Source: Acinetobacter lwoffii
GTDB lineage: Bacteria > Pseudomonadota > Gammaproteobacteria > Pseudomonadales > Moraxellaceae
DNA length: 64,000 nucleotides
Assembly: GCF_019343495.1 (NCBI RefSeq)
Contig: NZ_CP072550.1
Coordinates: 1 to 64,000, forward strand
Reading direction: 5' to 3'
Position 1 is the first letter of the stretch; each line of letters begins with the position of its first letter. Below the pieces are notes generated by a model. It did not search any database, was not told the origin of the DNA, and worked only from the letters and a program-made list of their open reading frames with translations. The position numbers and the translations under genes were made by a program. Shown piece by piece: positions 35,446-44,431 of this stretch.

Positions 35446-36192
35446 GTGAGTTTAATTAAGAAGCAAAAAGACATTCTATCTCACGACCCTCTTGTTTCAA
35501 TTTTTAGTAACAATGACCTTTTAACAATCTCAGTTGATACGGATTCTGAAGATTTGAATCGTCAACCTAAAAATATAAAAATCCCGAATGCCGATCTTAA
35601 AGAGTTAACAATACAAATCAGTGGTTTTGATACTTTAGAAAACAATGATGTTGGTCGTTATTTCACTTGTTCTGGTACCGTAGAGCTCGTTAATACACTA
35701 GGTAATGGTGAAGAAAAACGTTTTGTATTAGCAGAGCCAAAAATCAAAGTAAACGTGGCTAAAAAAGGTCATTTACCGCAAACAGAACAAATTAAACAAT
35801 TGGTTCGTAATGCGTGGATGGATGCATTTAGCTATGGTTGCCAAAACATTAACCAACCTTACCACTATGAAGATGAAACTTGGTTTGAACGCTTCAAAGG
35901 TAGCATTATTGGTAAATTTGTACTGATCGTACTTGCCACTTTCTTTGCTGCTTTCATTGGTTTGGCTATTTTTGGTTATGCTGCTGGTAAAAAACAACAG
36001 GACCCAACATTAGAAATTGCGAATCAAATTGCTCAAGATCCTGAAGCATTAAAGCAATTGCTGAATCAATATGATCAACAAAATAACCAATCTGGTGCAC
36101 CTACTCCACAAGCATCACCAGAACAAGCAGCTGAGCAAGAAAGACAGCAAGAAATTAGTTCATTCGGTTTAGATGCTGGATCTAGCGAATAA
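35446..36192 (+). CDS. membrane protein, single C-proximal helix
   Basis: 248 residues from GTG. Cytoplasmic beta-rich domain (about 1-165), one membrane helix (about 166-190, FVLIVLATFFAAFIGLAIFGYAA) and a Gln/Pro/Glu-rich tail. Upstream ATAATACTTTTAA may be the -10 region. Closed by a long-stem terminator. No family recognised. Confidence 0.75.
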   Translation: MSLIKKQKDILSHDPLVSIFSNNDLLTISVDTDSEDLNRQPKNIKIPNADLKELTIQISGFDTLENNDVGRYFTCSGTVELVNTLGNGEEKRFVLAEPKIKVNVAKKGHLPQTEQIKQLVRNAWMDAFSYGCQNINQPYHYEDETWFERFKGSIIGKFVLIVLATFFAAFIGLAIFGYAAGKKQQDPTLEIANQIAQDPEALKQLLNQYDQQNNQSGAPTPQASPEQAAEQERQQEISSFGLDAGSSE

Positions 36193-36206
36193 CGCTGATT
36201 AAGCAA

Positions 36207-36248
36207 TAAAAAAGCACCTTAGTCATAAATACTTTGGTGCTTTTTTTA
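36207..36248. terminator. bidirectional terminator
   Basis: AAAAAAGCACC, long loop with a second short pairing AGT/ACT, GGTGCTTTTTTT between convergent genes. Confidence 0.8.
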
Positions 36249-36260
36249 TGCCTAAATTTA

Positions 36261-37052
36261 TTATGCAAATTTAAAAAGAATCCAAATGATGACGAGATGT
36301 ACTGGATAGAACCAGTACGCCCACTTCCCCACTGGCGGTAATTCAAAAGGTATATTCATGTGCTGTCCTTTCAGTAGGAATTGTGCACCAATACACGTTG
36401 CAATGGCGCTACTGACAGCAAATGAGAATGCCAAAGAATATGTAGTCATATCCGTATAGTAGCCACCAATCAACCAGTTGAAAATGTTGGCCAATGAAGT
36501 GAGCAAGACGCTGATCATTAAAAAGTATTTCTTAGAATGAACGTTGGTTGTTTTAAAGAATAAATACAGGAATACAATTAATAAAACGCCCCACACGCTA
36601 TACATAATAAAATTAGATAGCAATGTGATCACGACTAACAGAGAGACAAACTGCAGCGTTGCATATTTATGTTTAGATTCCCCTAATACAACAAGCAAAA
36701 ATCCTAAAAGCAACGTAGGCATGACGTTCAGAGTTGTAAATGGCTCTTGGTTGAATAGTTGATACGGTACTTCTGATAGCACACAAAACAACGCCAAATT
36801 TTTAAAATAGTTTTTTAATGTATGGGTTTTCTTTTTAGAAATAGCTTGGTTCAAATTGAATGCAAGCATGATACAAAAAATAGGAAAAGCCCAACGGCCA
36901 ATCGTCCTCAACAACAGATTATATTGAGGAAATAATATTGATGCGTGGTCAATAACCATGGTCACAATCGCAATCCACTTCAATAGATCCAAGGCTCTAT
37001 TGCGATCTCGCACGGCGCTTTGGCTAATTACAGCTTCTTGTAGATGAACCAT
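36261..37052 (-). CDS. traX: TraX-family membrane protein
   Basis: 263 residues, about seven to eight membrane helices. The N terminus ALDLLKWIAIVTMVIDHAS followed by TIGRWAFPIFCIMLAFNL is characteristic of TraX, and the C-terminal WFYPVHLVIIWILF completes the pattern. TraX acetylates F-like pilin or related substrates at the inner membrane; on other plasmids its substrate is often unknown. It overlaps the upstream 216-residue gene by 25 bases and is likely coupled to it. Confidence 0.88.
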   Translation of the reverse strand: MVHLQEAVISQSAVRDRNRALDLLKWIAIVTMVIDHASILFPQYNLLLRTIGRWAFPIFCIMLAFNLNQAISKKKTHTLKNYFKNLALFCVLSEVPYQLFNQEPFTTLNVMPTLLLGFLLVVLGESKHKYATLQFVSLLVVITLLSNFIMYSVWGVLLIVFLYLFFKTTNVHSKKYFLMISVLLTSLANIFNWLIGGYYTDMTTYSLAFSFAVSSAIATCIGAQFLLKGQHMNIPFELPPVGKWAYWFYPVHLVIIWILFKFA

Positions 37053-37678
37053 GTGTTATTTTTCGCTAAAGGGTTTGTATAAGCATCACTACGCTGTTTT
37101 CGGGTGTTGTTACGATTATCTAAGATCTCAATGCTATTCCAACCTTCGGGATAACCGAGCACCAGGCCAGAGTTATAAAATCTCGTGCGATGACGCTCTT
37201 CATCGCCGGCATAAAACAAGTACGCACGAATATCGTTATACGGTCGATGCCCGACCAATACGTTATCTTCATCACGATCAAAGTACTCATAAATTAAATC
37301 CGTATATTCACGATTGAAGTATCCGCACTTCTCAAACAGATCTGCACTTGAACGAAAAGTAATAGATTCCTTGGCCAGTGTTTTATTTAAAATCATGCGA
37401 GTGACATTACGAGCAAACACGGGCAAATTAAAATGCACAGGCAAATGAATTTCATTTATTTCGGACAAATCAATAGGATCACCAAAAGGATTAGAAAGTT
37501 CTAATGCTTTTTGATAAAAGTCCATCCATTGTGCAAGATATTCATCAACAAACTTTTTCTCACCATAATAAATTGGTAATCCATCAACCGTTAAAAGGTT
37601 TTGTGGAGGAAAAATATTGTTTCTTAAATCTAAGATGCTTTGTTTTAATTTTGCGATTTCGATTGGATCACTAATCAT
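37028..37678 (-). CDS. hypothetical protein cotranscribed with traX
   Basis: 216 residues, GAGTGAG before the ATG. Soluble, acidic and rich in Tyr, Phe and Asn, no signal. Contains DEERHRTRFYNSGLVLGY near the C terminus. Not recognised. Overlap with traX suggests that both are needed in similar amounts. Confidence 0.75.
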   Translation of the reverse strand: MISDPIEIAKLKQSILDLRNNIFPPQNLLTVDGLPIYYGEKKFVDEYLAQWMDFYQKALELSNPFGDPIDLSEINEIHLPVHFNLPVFARNVTRMILNKTLAKESITFRSSADLFEKCGYFNREYTDLIYEYFDRDEDNVLVGHRPYNDIRAYLFYAGDEERHRTRFYNSGLVLGYPEGWNSIEILDNRNNTRKQRSDAYTNPLAKNNTWFIYKKL

Positions 37679-37879
37679 AACAACTCACTCGAATTAGAGT
37701 ATTAAAATAATTATATAGGTTTTTAATTAATTGGATATAGGTTTTTAGCTCAGTAAATAAGCATTTTTGTTGTGTGGCGAATTAGATTTGATAAAAAATT
37801 TAAAAGAATATTTATTCTAGGAATTATTGATACAATGTATCTAATTTCTTACGAATTAGTATATACAATTGGGATTACT

Positions 37880-38719
37880 ATGCTTACCCCTGATCGAATA
37901 GACAAACAAGTTAATTTGGCTGGAATTTACCAGTTGTGGACCAATTTATTAAATCACTTGGACATTGATAGTCATCCTGAATACAACATCTATAAAACTC
38001 AGCCATGGTACTTGGCTAATTTTGTAGATTACCTACGCCTACTCAACTTTAAGTTTGATGAATTAAATCTAAGAGAGATTCGTGCAGTTGATTATGACTT
38101 GGTAGATTGGTCATTTCTTAAATCTAATCGCCTAAGTGGTGTTGAGGTGTTTAAGGACCTTACCATTTATCTGCAGAAACCCATTTTTGTTACGCAATAT
38201 CCTAAATGTGTAGCCATCAATGCTGATGTTCGCGATCGTAAGCTTGCGGAGGTTATTTATGATTACTACAGACGCTTCTTACCGTTTTTCTATTCATTCA
38301 TTAAATTGATCAGATCAACGCAGCGCTTATCTCTAGAACGTAAATTACCCGTGATTGATAACTTTATGTCTAATTTTGGAGATCTTAGTACTGGTGTGTT
38401 TTATTCAAATATTCCATTTGATGATGCAGAGCTCAAAAGGATTTTGAAAAATGGCTTTGAAAAATATAGAGAGCATAAATCAGAACAGCGGTTTAGCCGT
38501 GCCATCGCAGAGCTAACACCGATGTTTAAAGCTTTATCTGAATACTTAAAGATTGTGTCTACGGTTAACTACGTGGATCTAGACCTTATTCACTTCTTAC
38601 ACAATGCATTTTTGGGTAAAAACTTTAATGTTTATTCAGATCTATTCGCTTTGGATAAAGAACCTAATTTGTTGGTCAATTTAAGTTGGACATACACAAA
38701 AGCATTTCAATATTCATAA
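37880..38719 (+). CDS. hypothetical protein
   Basis: 279 residues from ATG 37880, with a GGGATT sequence before it; longer starts at 37772 and 37832 are in frame but the extra residues look like translated promoter sequence. Helical, rich in Leu, Tyr and Phe, no membrane helix. The C-terminal half has LPVIDNFMSNFGDLSTG, weakly like the IDSFLNSY segment of the 399-residue protein. Its stop overlaps the end of a convergent 46-residue gene. Unknown. Confidence 0.65.
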   Translation: MLTPDRIDKQVNLAGIYQLWTNLLNHLDIDSHPEYNIYKTQPWYLANFVDYLRLLNFKFDELNLREIRAVDYDLVDWSFLKSNRLSGVEVFKDLTIYLQKPIFVTQYPKCVAINADVRDRKLAEVIYDYYRRFLPFFYSFIKLIRSTQRLSLERKLPVIDNFMSNFGDLSTGVFYSNIPFDDAELKRILKNGFEKYREHKSEQRFSRAIAELTPMFKALSEYLKIVSTVNYVDLDLIHFLHNAFLGKNFNVYSDLFALDKEPNLLVNLSWTYTKAFQYS

Positions 38720-38854
38720 ATAGCACCATGGTAGTTTATGTGCATCGGCTATATCAAAAGGAAGAAGAATATAGCGATCTTTTAACGAAAGGGCCTGGTC
38801 ATACCGAAGTTTTGTAGCAGAATCTCTAAAACAAGCTAGGTAAAGTTCAGTCAT
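38714..38854 (-). CDS. 46-residue protein at the end of the helicase operon
   Basis: Encodes MTELYLACFRDSATKLRYDQ and 26 more residues (through DRYILLPFDIADAHKLPWCYL). AGAGAAAC stands before the ATG, and it begins 10 bases after the helicase stop. Compact amphipathic composition with two cysteines, so likely a real small gene, fourth in the operon. Its last six bases overlap the convergent gene's stop. No homology recognised. Confidence 0.55.
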   Translation of the reverse strand: MTELYLACFRDSATKLRYDQALSLKDRYILLPFDIADAHKLPWCYL

Positions 38855-38864
38855 AAAGTTTCTC

Positions 38865-40532
38865 TTAAGCTACCTTCTTATTCAGTATGTGTTCGGCTAA
38901 GCGCTTGATACCGCCACCGTCCGTAATTAAATGTTCAAATAATTCGCCATTCGGGTTTTTAACTCCTTCCAACTGGCCTTTTTTGATGCCTAAGACATCA
39001 GAAATAATTGGATCTGAACCCGAATCAGCCAACAAGTAATATGCCGAGATCTGTTTGATTTGACCGTCACGGTCTAAGCGACCAATACATTGATCATGAA
39101 CACCAGGCGACCAATCCAACTCACCAAACACAAATGTTTTGCATTTTGAGTGGTACTGCAAGCCATCAAGCCCGGCAGATGAACGTAATGAACTAATGAA
39201 GACTTTACTTTCATCATTCAAGAATGCTTGTTTAGATCGTTCCTTAGCTGCAGGTCCTTCCGTACCTGTATACATAACAGGATTGAATTCAGCCAAGCGT
39301 TCTAGCCAAATGTTGTACACATCTCGATGCCAACCATAAAGCATGACTGATTCACCAGACTCAACAAGCATACGCACGAACTCAGCGACATACGGCGCTT
39401 TGGCGATACCTGTTGCTTGGCGCATCATAATATTGAATTCTTCTGTCGCACGAAGCTTTTGCCCTTGGAATTCTTGAGTAGAGCTTAAAATTACTTTTGC
39501 CAGTTCCATTGCCTTGCCCTTAATTTGATCCAGTACTTTAGGATCGCTTTCGACATATTGAGGGATGATTTGTACTGGCGGTAACTCTCGATTTACATCT
39601 GCTCGAGTACGGCGCAACATTAGACCTTCATCACGTAAAAACATCCCAAACGCTTTAGGATCATTAATACGTTTTTCGTGTGAACACCACTCACGAGCGA
39701 ATTCGGTAGCGGTACCTAAGCTATCTGGACGCAATATTTCAATGATGTTGTAGAATTCATCACCGTAGTTATAAATCGGTGTAGCTGATAGACCGAGGCG
39801 TAATTCAGCTTGGTCACTAATGAGTTTAGCAGCGGAATACTTTTGCGATGTATAGCCAGTCCGTAACTCTTGGATCTCGTCAAACACTACGTACTTAATC
39901 TTTCCGGCAAGATATTCAGCCCAACCGTTCAACTTTGAATAACTGGTGATAATGACATCGGGTGCTGCTTCACCCTCTTTGTGCAATGGATAAGGCGATG
40001 CTTTCTTTAGGATGTGACATTTTAGGTGCGGAGCAAAGCGTTCAATTTCATTCTTAATTTGCATTGGAAGATGTGTCATTGTCACAAAAAGCGCCGGGAG
40101 CGATTCAGGTAGAATCATCGGACATATTCCACTCGCTGTTTTGCCAAGGCCCAAATCATCCCCCAAGAGCAAACCTTTAACATTAAGTAGTAGATCTGCA
40201 GCTGCTCTTTGATACTCATATGGAGGCACGGCAAGATCAAATGTTTTGATCGGACGTTTATAGTCCATCACATCCAAAATATCTTCTTTTAGCGACACAT
40301 AAGCCTTAGATTGCGCTTTCATGTATTTAAGATCATCAACACGCATTGGATAACGTTCAATAAACCAAAGTAGGTCGTGACAATTAGACGGCGTATCGCT
40401 TAACTCAATAAATTTTGATGCATGTTGGCTGACTTTTGGGAATACACGCTTAAGTCGTGTTTTAACATGTGGTTCACATTCAATGTGCCAGTTTTTTTCT
40501 TGACGAGAAATGGTGCCGTAAGATTTATACAT
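38865..40532 (-). CDS. SNF2-family DEAD-like helicase/translocase
   Basis: 555 residues. RecA-like domain 1: GDDLGLGKTASG (Walker A, from residue 124), DEIQELRTGYTS (motif II), LGLSATPIYNYGDE (motif III). Domain 2: GESVMLYGWH, VFISSLRSSAGLDGL and QCIGRLDRDGQIKQI (motif VI). This is the Swi2/Snf2 pattern of double-strand DNA translocases (RapA/HepA and DISARM- or phage-type relatives). Its ATG shares a base with the nuclease stop (TAATG), so it is coupled to the nuclease and SprT-like genes. Confidence 0.9.
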   Translation of the reverse strand: MYKSYGTISRQEKNWHIECEPHVKTRLKRVFPKVSQHASKFIELSDTPSNCHDLLWFIERYPMRVDDLKYMKAQSKAYVSLKEDILDVMDYKRPIKTFDLAVPPYEYQRAAADLLLNVKGLLLGDDLGLGKTASGICPMILPESLPALFVTMTHLPMQIKNEIERFAPHLKCHILKKASPYPLHKEGEAAPDVIITSYSKLNGWAEYLAGKIKYVVFDEIQELRTGYTSQKYSAAKLISDQAELRLGLSATPIYNYGDEFYNIIEILRPDSLGTATEFAREWCSHEKRINDPKAFGMFLRDEGLMLRRTRADVNRELPPVQIIPQYVESDPKVLDQIKGKAMELAKVILSSTQEFQGQKLRATEEFNIMMRQATGIAKAPYVAEFVRMLVESGESVMLYGWHRDVYNIWLERLAEFNPVMYTGTEGPAAKERSKQAFLNDESKVFISSLRSSAGLDGLQYHSKCKTFVFGELDWSPGVHDQCIGRLDRDGQIKQISAYYLLADSGSDPIISDVLGIKKGQLEGVKNPNGELFEHLITDGGGIKRLAEHILNKKVA

Positions 40533-40900
40533 TAGAAGACCCCCACTAAAATACGATGGCGGTAAATAAATTTATTGTTCAGTTGGATTGGAATGTTATT
40601 CACCCAATACGGTGTACCAACCACATAGAGCGCTTTTATGCTGTCATGGCTTAAATAACGATTGATCTGACGCAATAATGCGTTACGTGCACCATCTATT
40701 TTTAATTCAACACCCACCTTGCCGACATCAAGCTCAACAGTAAAATCAATGATGTCTTTATTTGATAGACGAACCTCACGTTCATACGGAATCTCATTGG
40801 CAATAAACATTTGCTCAATCGCGAGTTGTAAGTCTTTTTCGTTATAAAAACGGTATTTGTGTGAAGAAAACAGAATTCCAAGCTCTTCAATCGTTTTCAT
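40532..40900 (-). CDS. PD-(D/E)xK nuclease-like small protein
   Basis: 122 residues. IIDFTVELDVGKVGVELKID holds the D...E-x-K arrangement of the PD-(D/E)xK core, followed by the usual helix (ALLRQINRYL) and strands. Small stand-alone nucleases of this kind often partner helicases. It overlaps SprT-like by four bases (ATGA) and helicase by one, hence a single translational unit. Activity and target unknown. Confidence 0.75.
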   Translation of the reverse strand: MKTIEELGILFSSHKYRFYNEKDLQLAIEQMFIANEIPYEREVRLSNKDIIDFTVELDVGKVGVELKIDGARNALLRQINRYLSHDSIKALYVVGTPYWVNNIPIQLNNKFIYRHRILVGVF

Positions 40901-42081
40901 TCTGCATCCCCTTGGTCAGCTTTAGCAGCCTTTTTGTTTTTCTTCACCTGGCTTTTATCAATGGATTTTGATGGTACCAGTTCAACTTCACATTCAGTAC
41001 ACGATAATCTAAAAGTAGGACTACACGTTGCACCACGGCCACACTCAGGACACGCAAAAGATGCCCTAGTCTGTTTCTTAGGCTCAGGCTCAGGCTCTTC
41101 AAAATTGGCTAAACCAAGCTCTTGATAGAGTGTTCCACCGATCATAGTTTCTTTGAGTACAATAAACTCGTTATCATCGCCGTTTGGTTGTTCACCCTTA
41201 TAAAGTTTAACAACCTTAGGTTCTGGTATTGGTTTGTCGTCATCATCTAACGGATCTTCATCAAAAGCCGTTGGATAATAACCGCCAAGGTTTGCACCGG
41301 TATTTGATATGTCGATTAGTCCGATCGCTACATCAAAGGGATTCATTGTAGTGGGAGTCGGTTCCTCTTCTTCATCACTTGTTGGGATGGCATATCCAGT
41401 GAGGGAATCTTGTGCTTTTGACGGTTCGGCAACTGGCTTCTCTTTTTTAGGTGATTTCAAAGCTGAATTGATTTCATTGCCAAGTAAGGCAATATGAAAT
41501 AGCTTTGGAGAAGCAGTCGGAATGGACTCCAACAACTGCACTTGCTCTTGAATCATTTCAAGACTTGAAATCGTTTTGGGTGCGTACTTGTCATACCATT
41601 TGATGATACGCCCTTCATCGACTAGCTCATTGCACACTTGAATAAACAAGCCATCAGGTACAACGATTTCGGTCATCTTCTCGCCTGTCGTGCGACCTTC
41701 TTTTGTGCCGTCATCAGTCATAATCAAACCGATCTCAAGCATAAATGCCGCAAACTCAGCATTGTGATATGAGCGTTTAGATGGCTCACCAAAAATGCTT
41801 TGTTTCATATGACACATCTCATGTGCATAGCATTTAAAAATGTTAAGCAATGGTTGGGTGCCAAAGTAATCAGGGTTAAGGGCCAGTTCGTGCGTATACG
41901 CCGTATCATCTTCTGTCGAAGCAAATCTATTCTCAGACCAATAACCGGTATTTTTGTTGATACGTTGAAGCGTAATCAAACAATCTGGTAATTCATTTTT
42001 GAATAGCCTTTCATTGAAACGGTCATACACCAACTGCAGTTCTTCATAAAACTGCAACGTAGTTCTATTCTTTATGTTCAT
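40897..42081 (-). CDS. SprT-like zinc metalloprotease
   Basis: 394 residues. Residues 1-150 are a SprT-like domain: RLFKNELPDCLITLQR and AHEMCH, with H87, E88 and H91 as the zinc/catalytic motif, and a third ligand probably in KRSYHNAEFAAFM. A long acidic linker ends in a C-terminal four-Cys zinc ribbon (CPECGRGATC, CTEC). SprT/Spartan proteins cleave DNA-bound proteins; here linkage to a nuclease and a DNA translocase suggests removal of proteins from DNA. First gene of the operon. Confidence 0.85.
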   Translation of the reverse strand: MNIKNRTTLQFYEELQLVYDRFNERLFKNELPDCLITLQRINKNTGYWSENRFASTEDDTAYTHELALNPDYFGTQPLLNIFKCYAHEMCHMKQSIFGEPSKRSYHNAEFAAFMLEIGLIMTDDGTKEGRTTGEKMTEIVVPDGLFIQVCNELVDEGRIIKWYDKYAPKTISSLEMIQEQVQLLESIPTASPKLFHIALLGNEINSALKSPKKEKPVAEPSKAQDSLTGYAIPTSDEEEEPTPTTMNPFDVAIGLIDISNTGANLGGYYPTAFDEDPLDDDDKPIPEPKVVKLYKGEQPNGDDNEFIVLKETMIGGTLYQELGLANFEEPEPEPKKQTRASFACPECGRGATCSPTFRLSCTECEVELVPSKSIDKSQVKKNKKAAKADQGDAE

Positions 42082-42442
42082 TTTTCAGTCGTCCAAACAG
42101 GATCAAACTAGGTGTGGATTGTACAAAACAACGTTTAAAGTTTACGCACAGCTTAAAATACAGTCAATAGTTTAAAATAATCAGCAAAGCATATATTTTT
42201 TTAAAAAAAAATTACAACACAAAAAATAAGTATCATTAAAGTGTAGGTTTAATAAATTGTGGTTGGTTTTCATAATATGAATGTTACGCTTTACTTCCAC
42301 ACAAAACTGGTGTTCCTATATCAATTTTGAGGGTTTTAAGTATATTATAAGCCACTTTTGTTAAATGCACATAGAAGTTACTTTTAGCGTTTATAAATGC
42401 TGAATAATACCCTTATTGTCAATAAGGCGCTATTTAAAGGCA
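42082..42442. other. intergenic region before the Cas6e-like gene
   Basis: Very AT-rich. A possible plus-strand promoter lies around TTTTAAGTATATTATAAGCC (about 42333-42352). No small gene, CRISPR-type repeat or strong hairpin was seen. Confidence 0.5.
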
Positions 42443-43129
42443 ATGGTTCTTAATAATGCTGTTTATAGAAAACTGGATATCGAAATGAGTCTGAATAACA
42501 TAAAACTAACAGCCAATTGTTTTGCCCTTACACATCCTGAAAATGAAAAGAACTTGTTCAAGTACATTTTTAGAGAAATGTTTAAACGAAATAAGGTCGA
42601 GACATTCTGTTCCGCAAAAGTCATATTTTTTACAGATGGCAAGCACATCTATTTAAGAACGTGCGTATCGGACGTCAAAATCCCAATGGCCAAAGAATAC
42701 ATTGAAATTTCGCACGGTCAGCAAATCACTGGAAAAATCATGGTTCCTCTTAACCGTGAATGTAGCTTTAACCGCCAAGAAATTGAAGAATACATTTCGG
42801 TCCACGGCGAAAAACCCAAAGGCAATTCAGGTAAGAAGCGTAAAAATCTAACTGGAGATGAAGCAGCCGAATTCACCAAAAACGCTCTTAGTAGCAAAGG
42901 TCTATTGGATGTCACTATAATTGAGCAACAATGTGGACCACAGCTCAGCATTTTGAATATTCCAGTCCAGACCATAGATATTTCATTTAGTGCGACTGTT
43001 GGTGATTTAGAGCTATTTAAAACAGCATGGCTCAATGGTATTGGTCGTGATAAAACCTACGGCTTTGGAATGATCCGCTTAGATGGTACTTTGTTTACAC
43101 CGCCTTGTAATAATAGTGCTCACGCCTAA
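42443..43129 (+). CDS. stand-alone Cas6e (CasE/Cse3)-like RAMP protein
   Basis: 228 residues from ATG 42443. The C-terminal third is typical of Cas6e: IDISFSATVGDLELFKTAW then LNGIGRDKTYGFGMIRLDG (G199, G201, G207, G209), the glycine-rich loop seen as GIGRAKAFGCGLL in CasE. Upstream the NLTGDEAAEFTKNAL, SKGLL stretch matches the family helix before the second ferredoxin fold. Cas6e cuts pre-crRNA; its catalytic Tyr/His in the first helix (LHxxLW motif) seems absent here, where NLFKYIFREMF is found. No other cas genes or arrays lie in the window. A terminator follows. Confidence 0.72.
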   Translation: MVLNNAVYRKLDIEMSLNNIKLTANCFALTHPENEKNLFKYIFREMFKRNKVETFCSAKVIFFTDGKHIYLRTCVSDVKIPMAKEYIEISHGQQITGKIMVPLNRECSFNRQEIEEYISVHGEKPKGNSGKKRKNLTGDEAAEFTKNALSSKGLLDVTIIEQQCGPQLSILNIPVQTIDISFSATVGDLELFKTAWLNGIGRDKTYGFGMIRLDGTLFTPPCNNSAHA

Positions 43130-43131
43130 TC

Positions 43132-43157
43132 GAAAGGACTTTTAAAGTCCTTTTTTA
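43132..43157 (+). terminator. rho-independent terminator
   Basis: AAAGGACTT, loop TTA, AAGTCCTTTTTT between the Cas6e-like and AcrVA2-like genes. Confidence 0.85.
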
Positions 43158-43206
43158 AACGAAATTTTTTCAGATATTGATCTGATATAGATCCTGGTTG
43201 CTCAAC

Positions 43207-44289
43207 ATGAGAAATAAAGATTTAGATCCAAAGATAGGAATACCACTTAAAGTCATCACAGCGCGATTAGAACATGTGAAGTTTAACCTCAATGGCTTAA
43301 TGAAATGTGTAGAAGCTTATGCGATCGCACGACAAAACAGTAAAGATCCGCACGAATGCCTAATCAGTGGTGATGAATGGACATATGCTGCACTAGATTG
43401 TCGAGATCCTATCTGGCGTGAACGAATGAAACGCACCAGTACCATTATGGGTGTTCAAGCCACTGGCCAAGAAATTCCACTCTCATTTATCAATCAGCTA
43501 CCTTGCAACATTGGTGAAATCATTACTCTTGGCTCATGGAGCCTAACCAAAAATATTTATCGGTTTGAAGATCAAGTCATTCAAATGCTTGTAAAGACCG
43601 AGTACAACCGCAGTATCCCCGGTTTCCTATTAAACCTACCTGATATTGCGATCTACGTTCAAACCGACAATGCCAATCTCTACGTGCAAAATGAACAAGT
43701 GGTCGGTGTTATTTTTGCGAAAAACACGTTGAACGATCGCAAGGTGCTATTTACCACGGTATATACCGATACTGGCTTAGCAAAAACCATTACCATGCAC
43801 TTCCCTGATGATGATGATTTTGAATCAACTGTTGAGGACTGCATGACCGATTTCATTGATACGTTTTTTGATGAAAAGAACTTGCCAGATGAACAAGAAA
43901 TTAACACGTTCATGGAACTGCAGAAGAAGCTAATCAATTTGATTCTATGGTTCAGCCAAAAAGAACCAGATCTCAGACCATTAACACCAGAAACAACACA
44001 AGCCAGGCCTAAATTAGAGCTGATTAAGCGTGAATTGCGTTTATTTGAGGCCAATAAGTACAAGCCGACTATTGTTGGTACCGAAACAAATAAAAAGATC
44101 AATGAAGCGATCCTAAAGCGCGATGAAGATCTAAAGTCTGGCAACTACAAAGGTACCAAAAAACCACATCCACGGGTTCCTCACTGGAACTTTTACTGGT
44201 TGGGCAAACGTGGTACCAAAGAAAAATGGGTTAACCATTGGATACCATTTCAGATTGTTGGCGGTGTGCCTAAAGAAAAAGGGCTCTAA
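43207..44289 (+). CDS. AcrVA2-family anti-CRISPR homologue
   Basis: 360 residues from ATG 43207. Four blocks match AcrVA2 as I recall it: SWSLTKNIYRFEDQVI (residues about 110-125), PGFLLNLPDIAIYV (about 138-151), LINLILWFSQKEPDL (about 242-256) and the C-terminal KKPHPRVPHWNFYW followed by KEKWVNHWIPFQIVGG. AcrVA2 lowers Cas12a by acting on its nascent chain/mRNA, and homologues occur on mobile elements of many hosts lacking Cas12a. The ribosome site is weak. Terminators on both sides make it a single gene. Confidence 0.8.
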   Translation: MRNKDLDPKIGIPLKVITARLEHVKFNLNGLMKCVEAYAIARQNSKDPHECLISGDEWTYAALDCRDPIWRERMKRTSTIMGVQATGQEIPLSFINQLPCNIGEIITLGSWSLTKNIYRFEDQVIQMLVKTEYNRSIPGFLLNLPDIAIYVQTDNANLYVQNEQVVGVIFAKNTLNDRKVLFTTVYTDTGLAKTITMHFPDDDDFESTVEDCMTDFIDTFFDEKNLPDEQEINTFMELQKKLINLILWFSQKEPDLRPLTPETTQARPKLELIKRELRLFEANKYKPTIVGTETNKKINEAILKRDEDLKSGNYKGTKKPHPRVPHWNFYWLGKRGTKEKWVNHWIPFQIVGGVPKEKGL

Positions 44290-44385
44290 GGAATAAGTTA
44301 TTAATTACGCAATGGTTGGGTAGTCTAAAAAATATTGGATTCCAACACTGATTCCGTAAAGCCAGTAAAAGCCCCATGAAATAAG

Positions 44386-44416
44386 AAAGAGCCCTATGTT
44401 GGCTCTTATTTTGTTT
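44386..44416 (+). terminator. rho-independent terminator
   Basis: AAAGAGCC, loop CTATGTT, GGCTCTTATTTTG after the AcrVA2-like gene. Confidence 0.65.
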
Positions 44417-44431
44417 TTGTAAATCTCAATT

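Noticed and set aside
40897..42081. ArdC-like antirestriction protein
   Set aside because: HExxH is shared, but the N-terminal ArdC single-strand DNA-binding domain is absent and the pattern fits SprT better.
42082..44431. CRISPR repeats next to the Cas6e-like gene
   Set aside because: No direct repeats of 28-37 bases were found in the flanking intergenic DNA.
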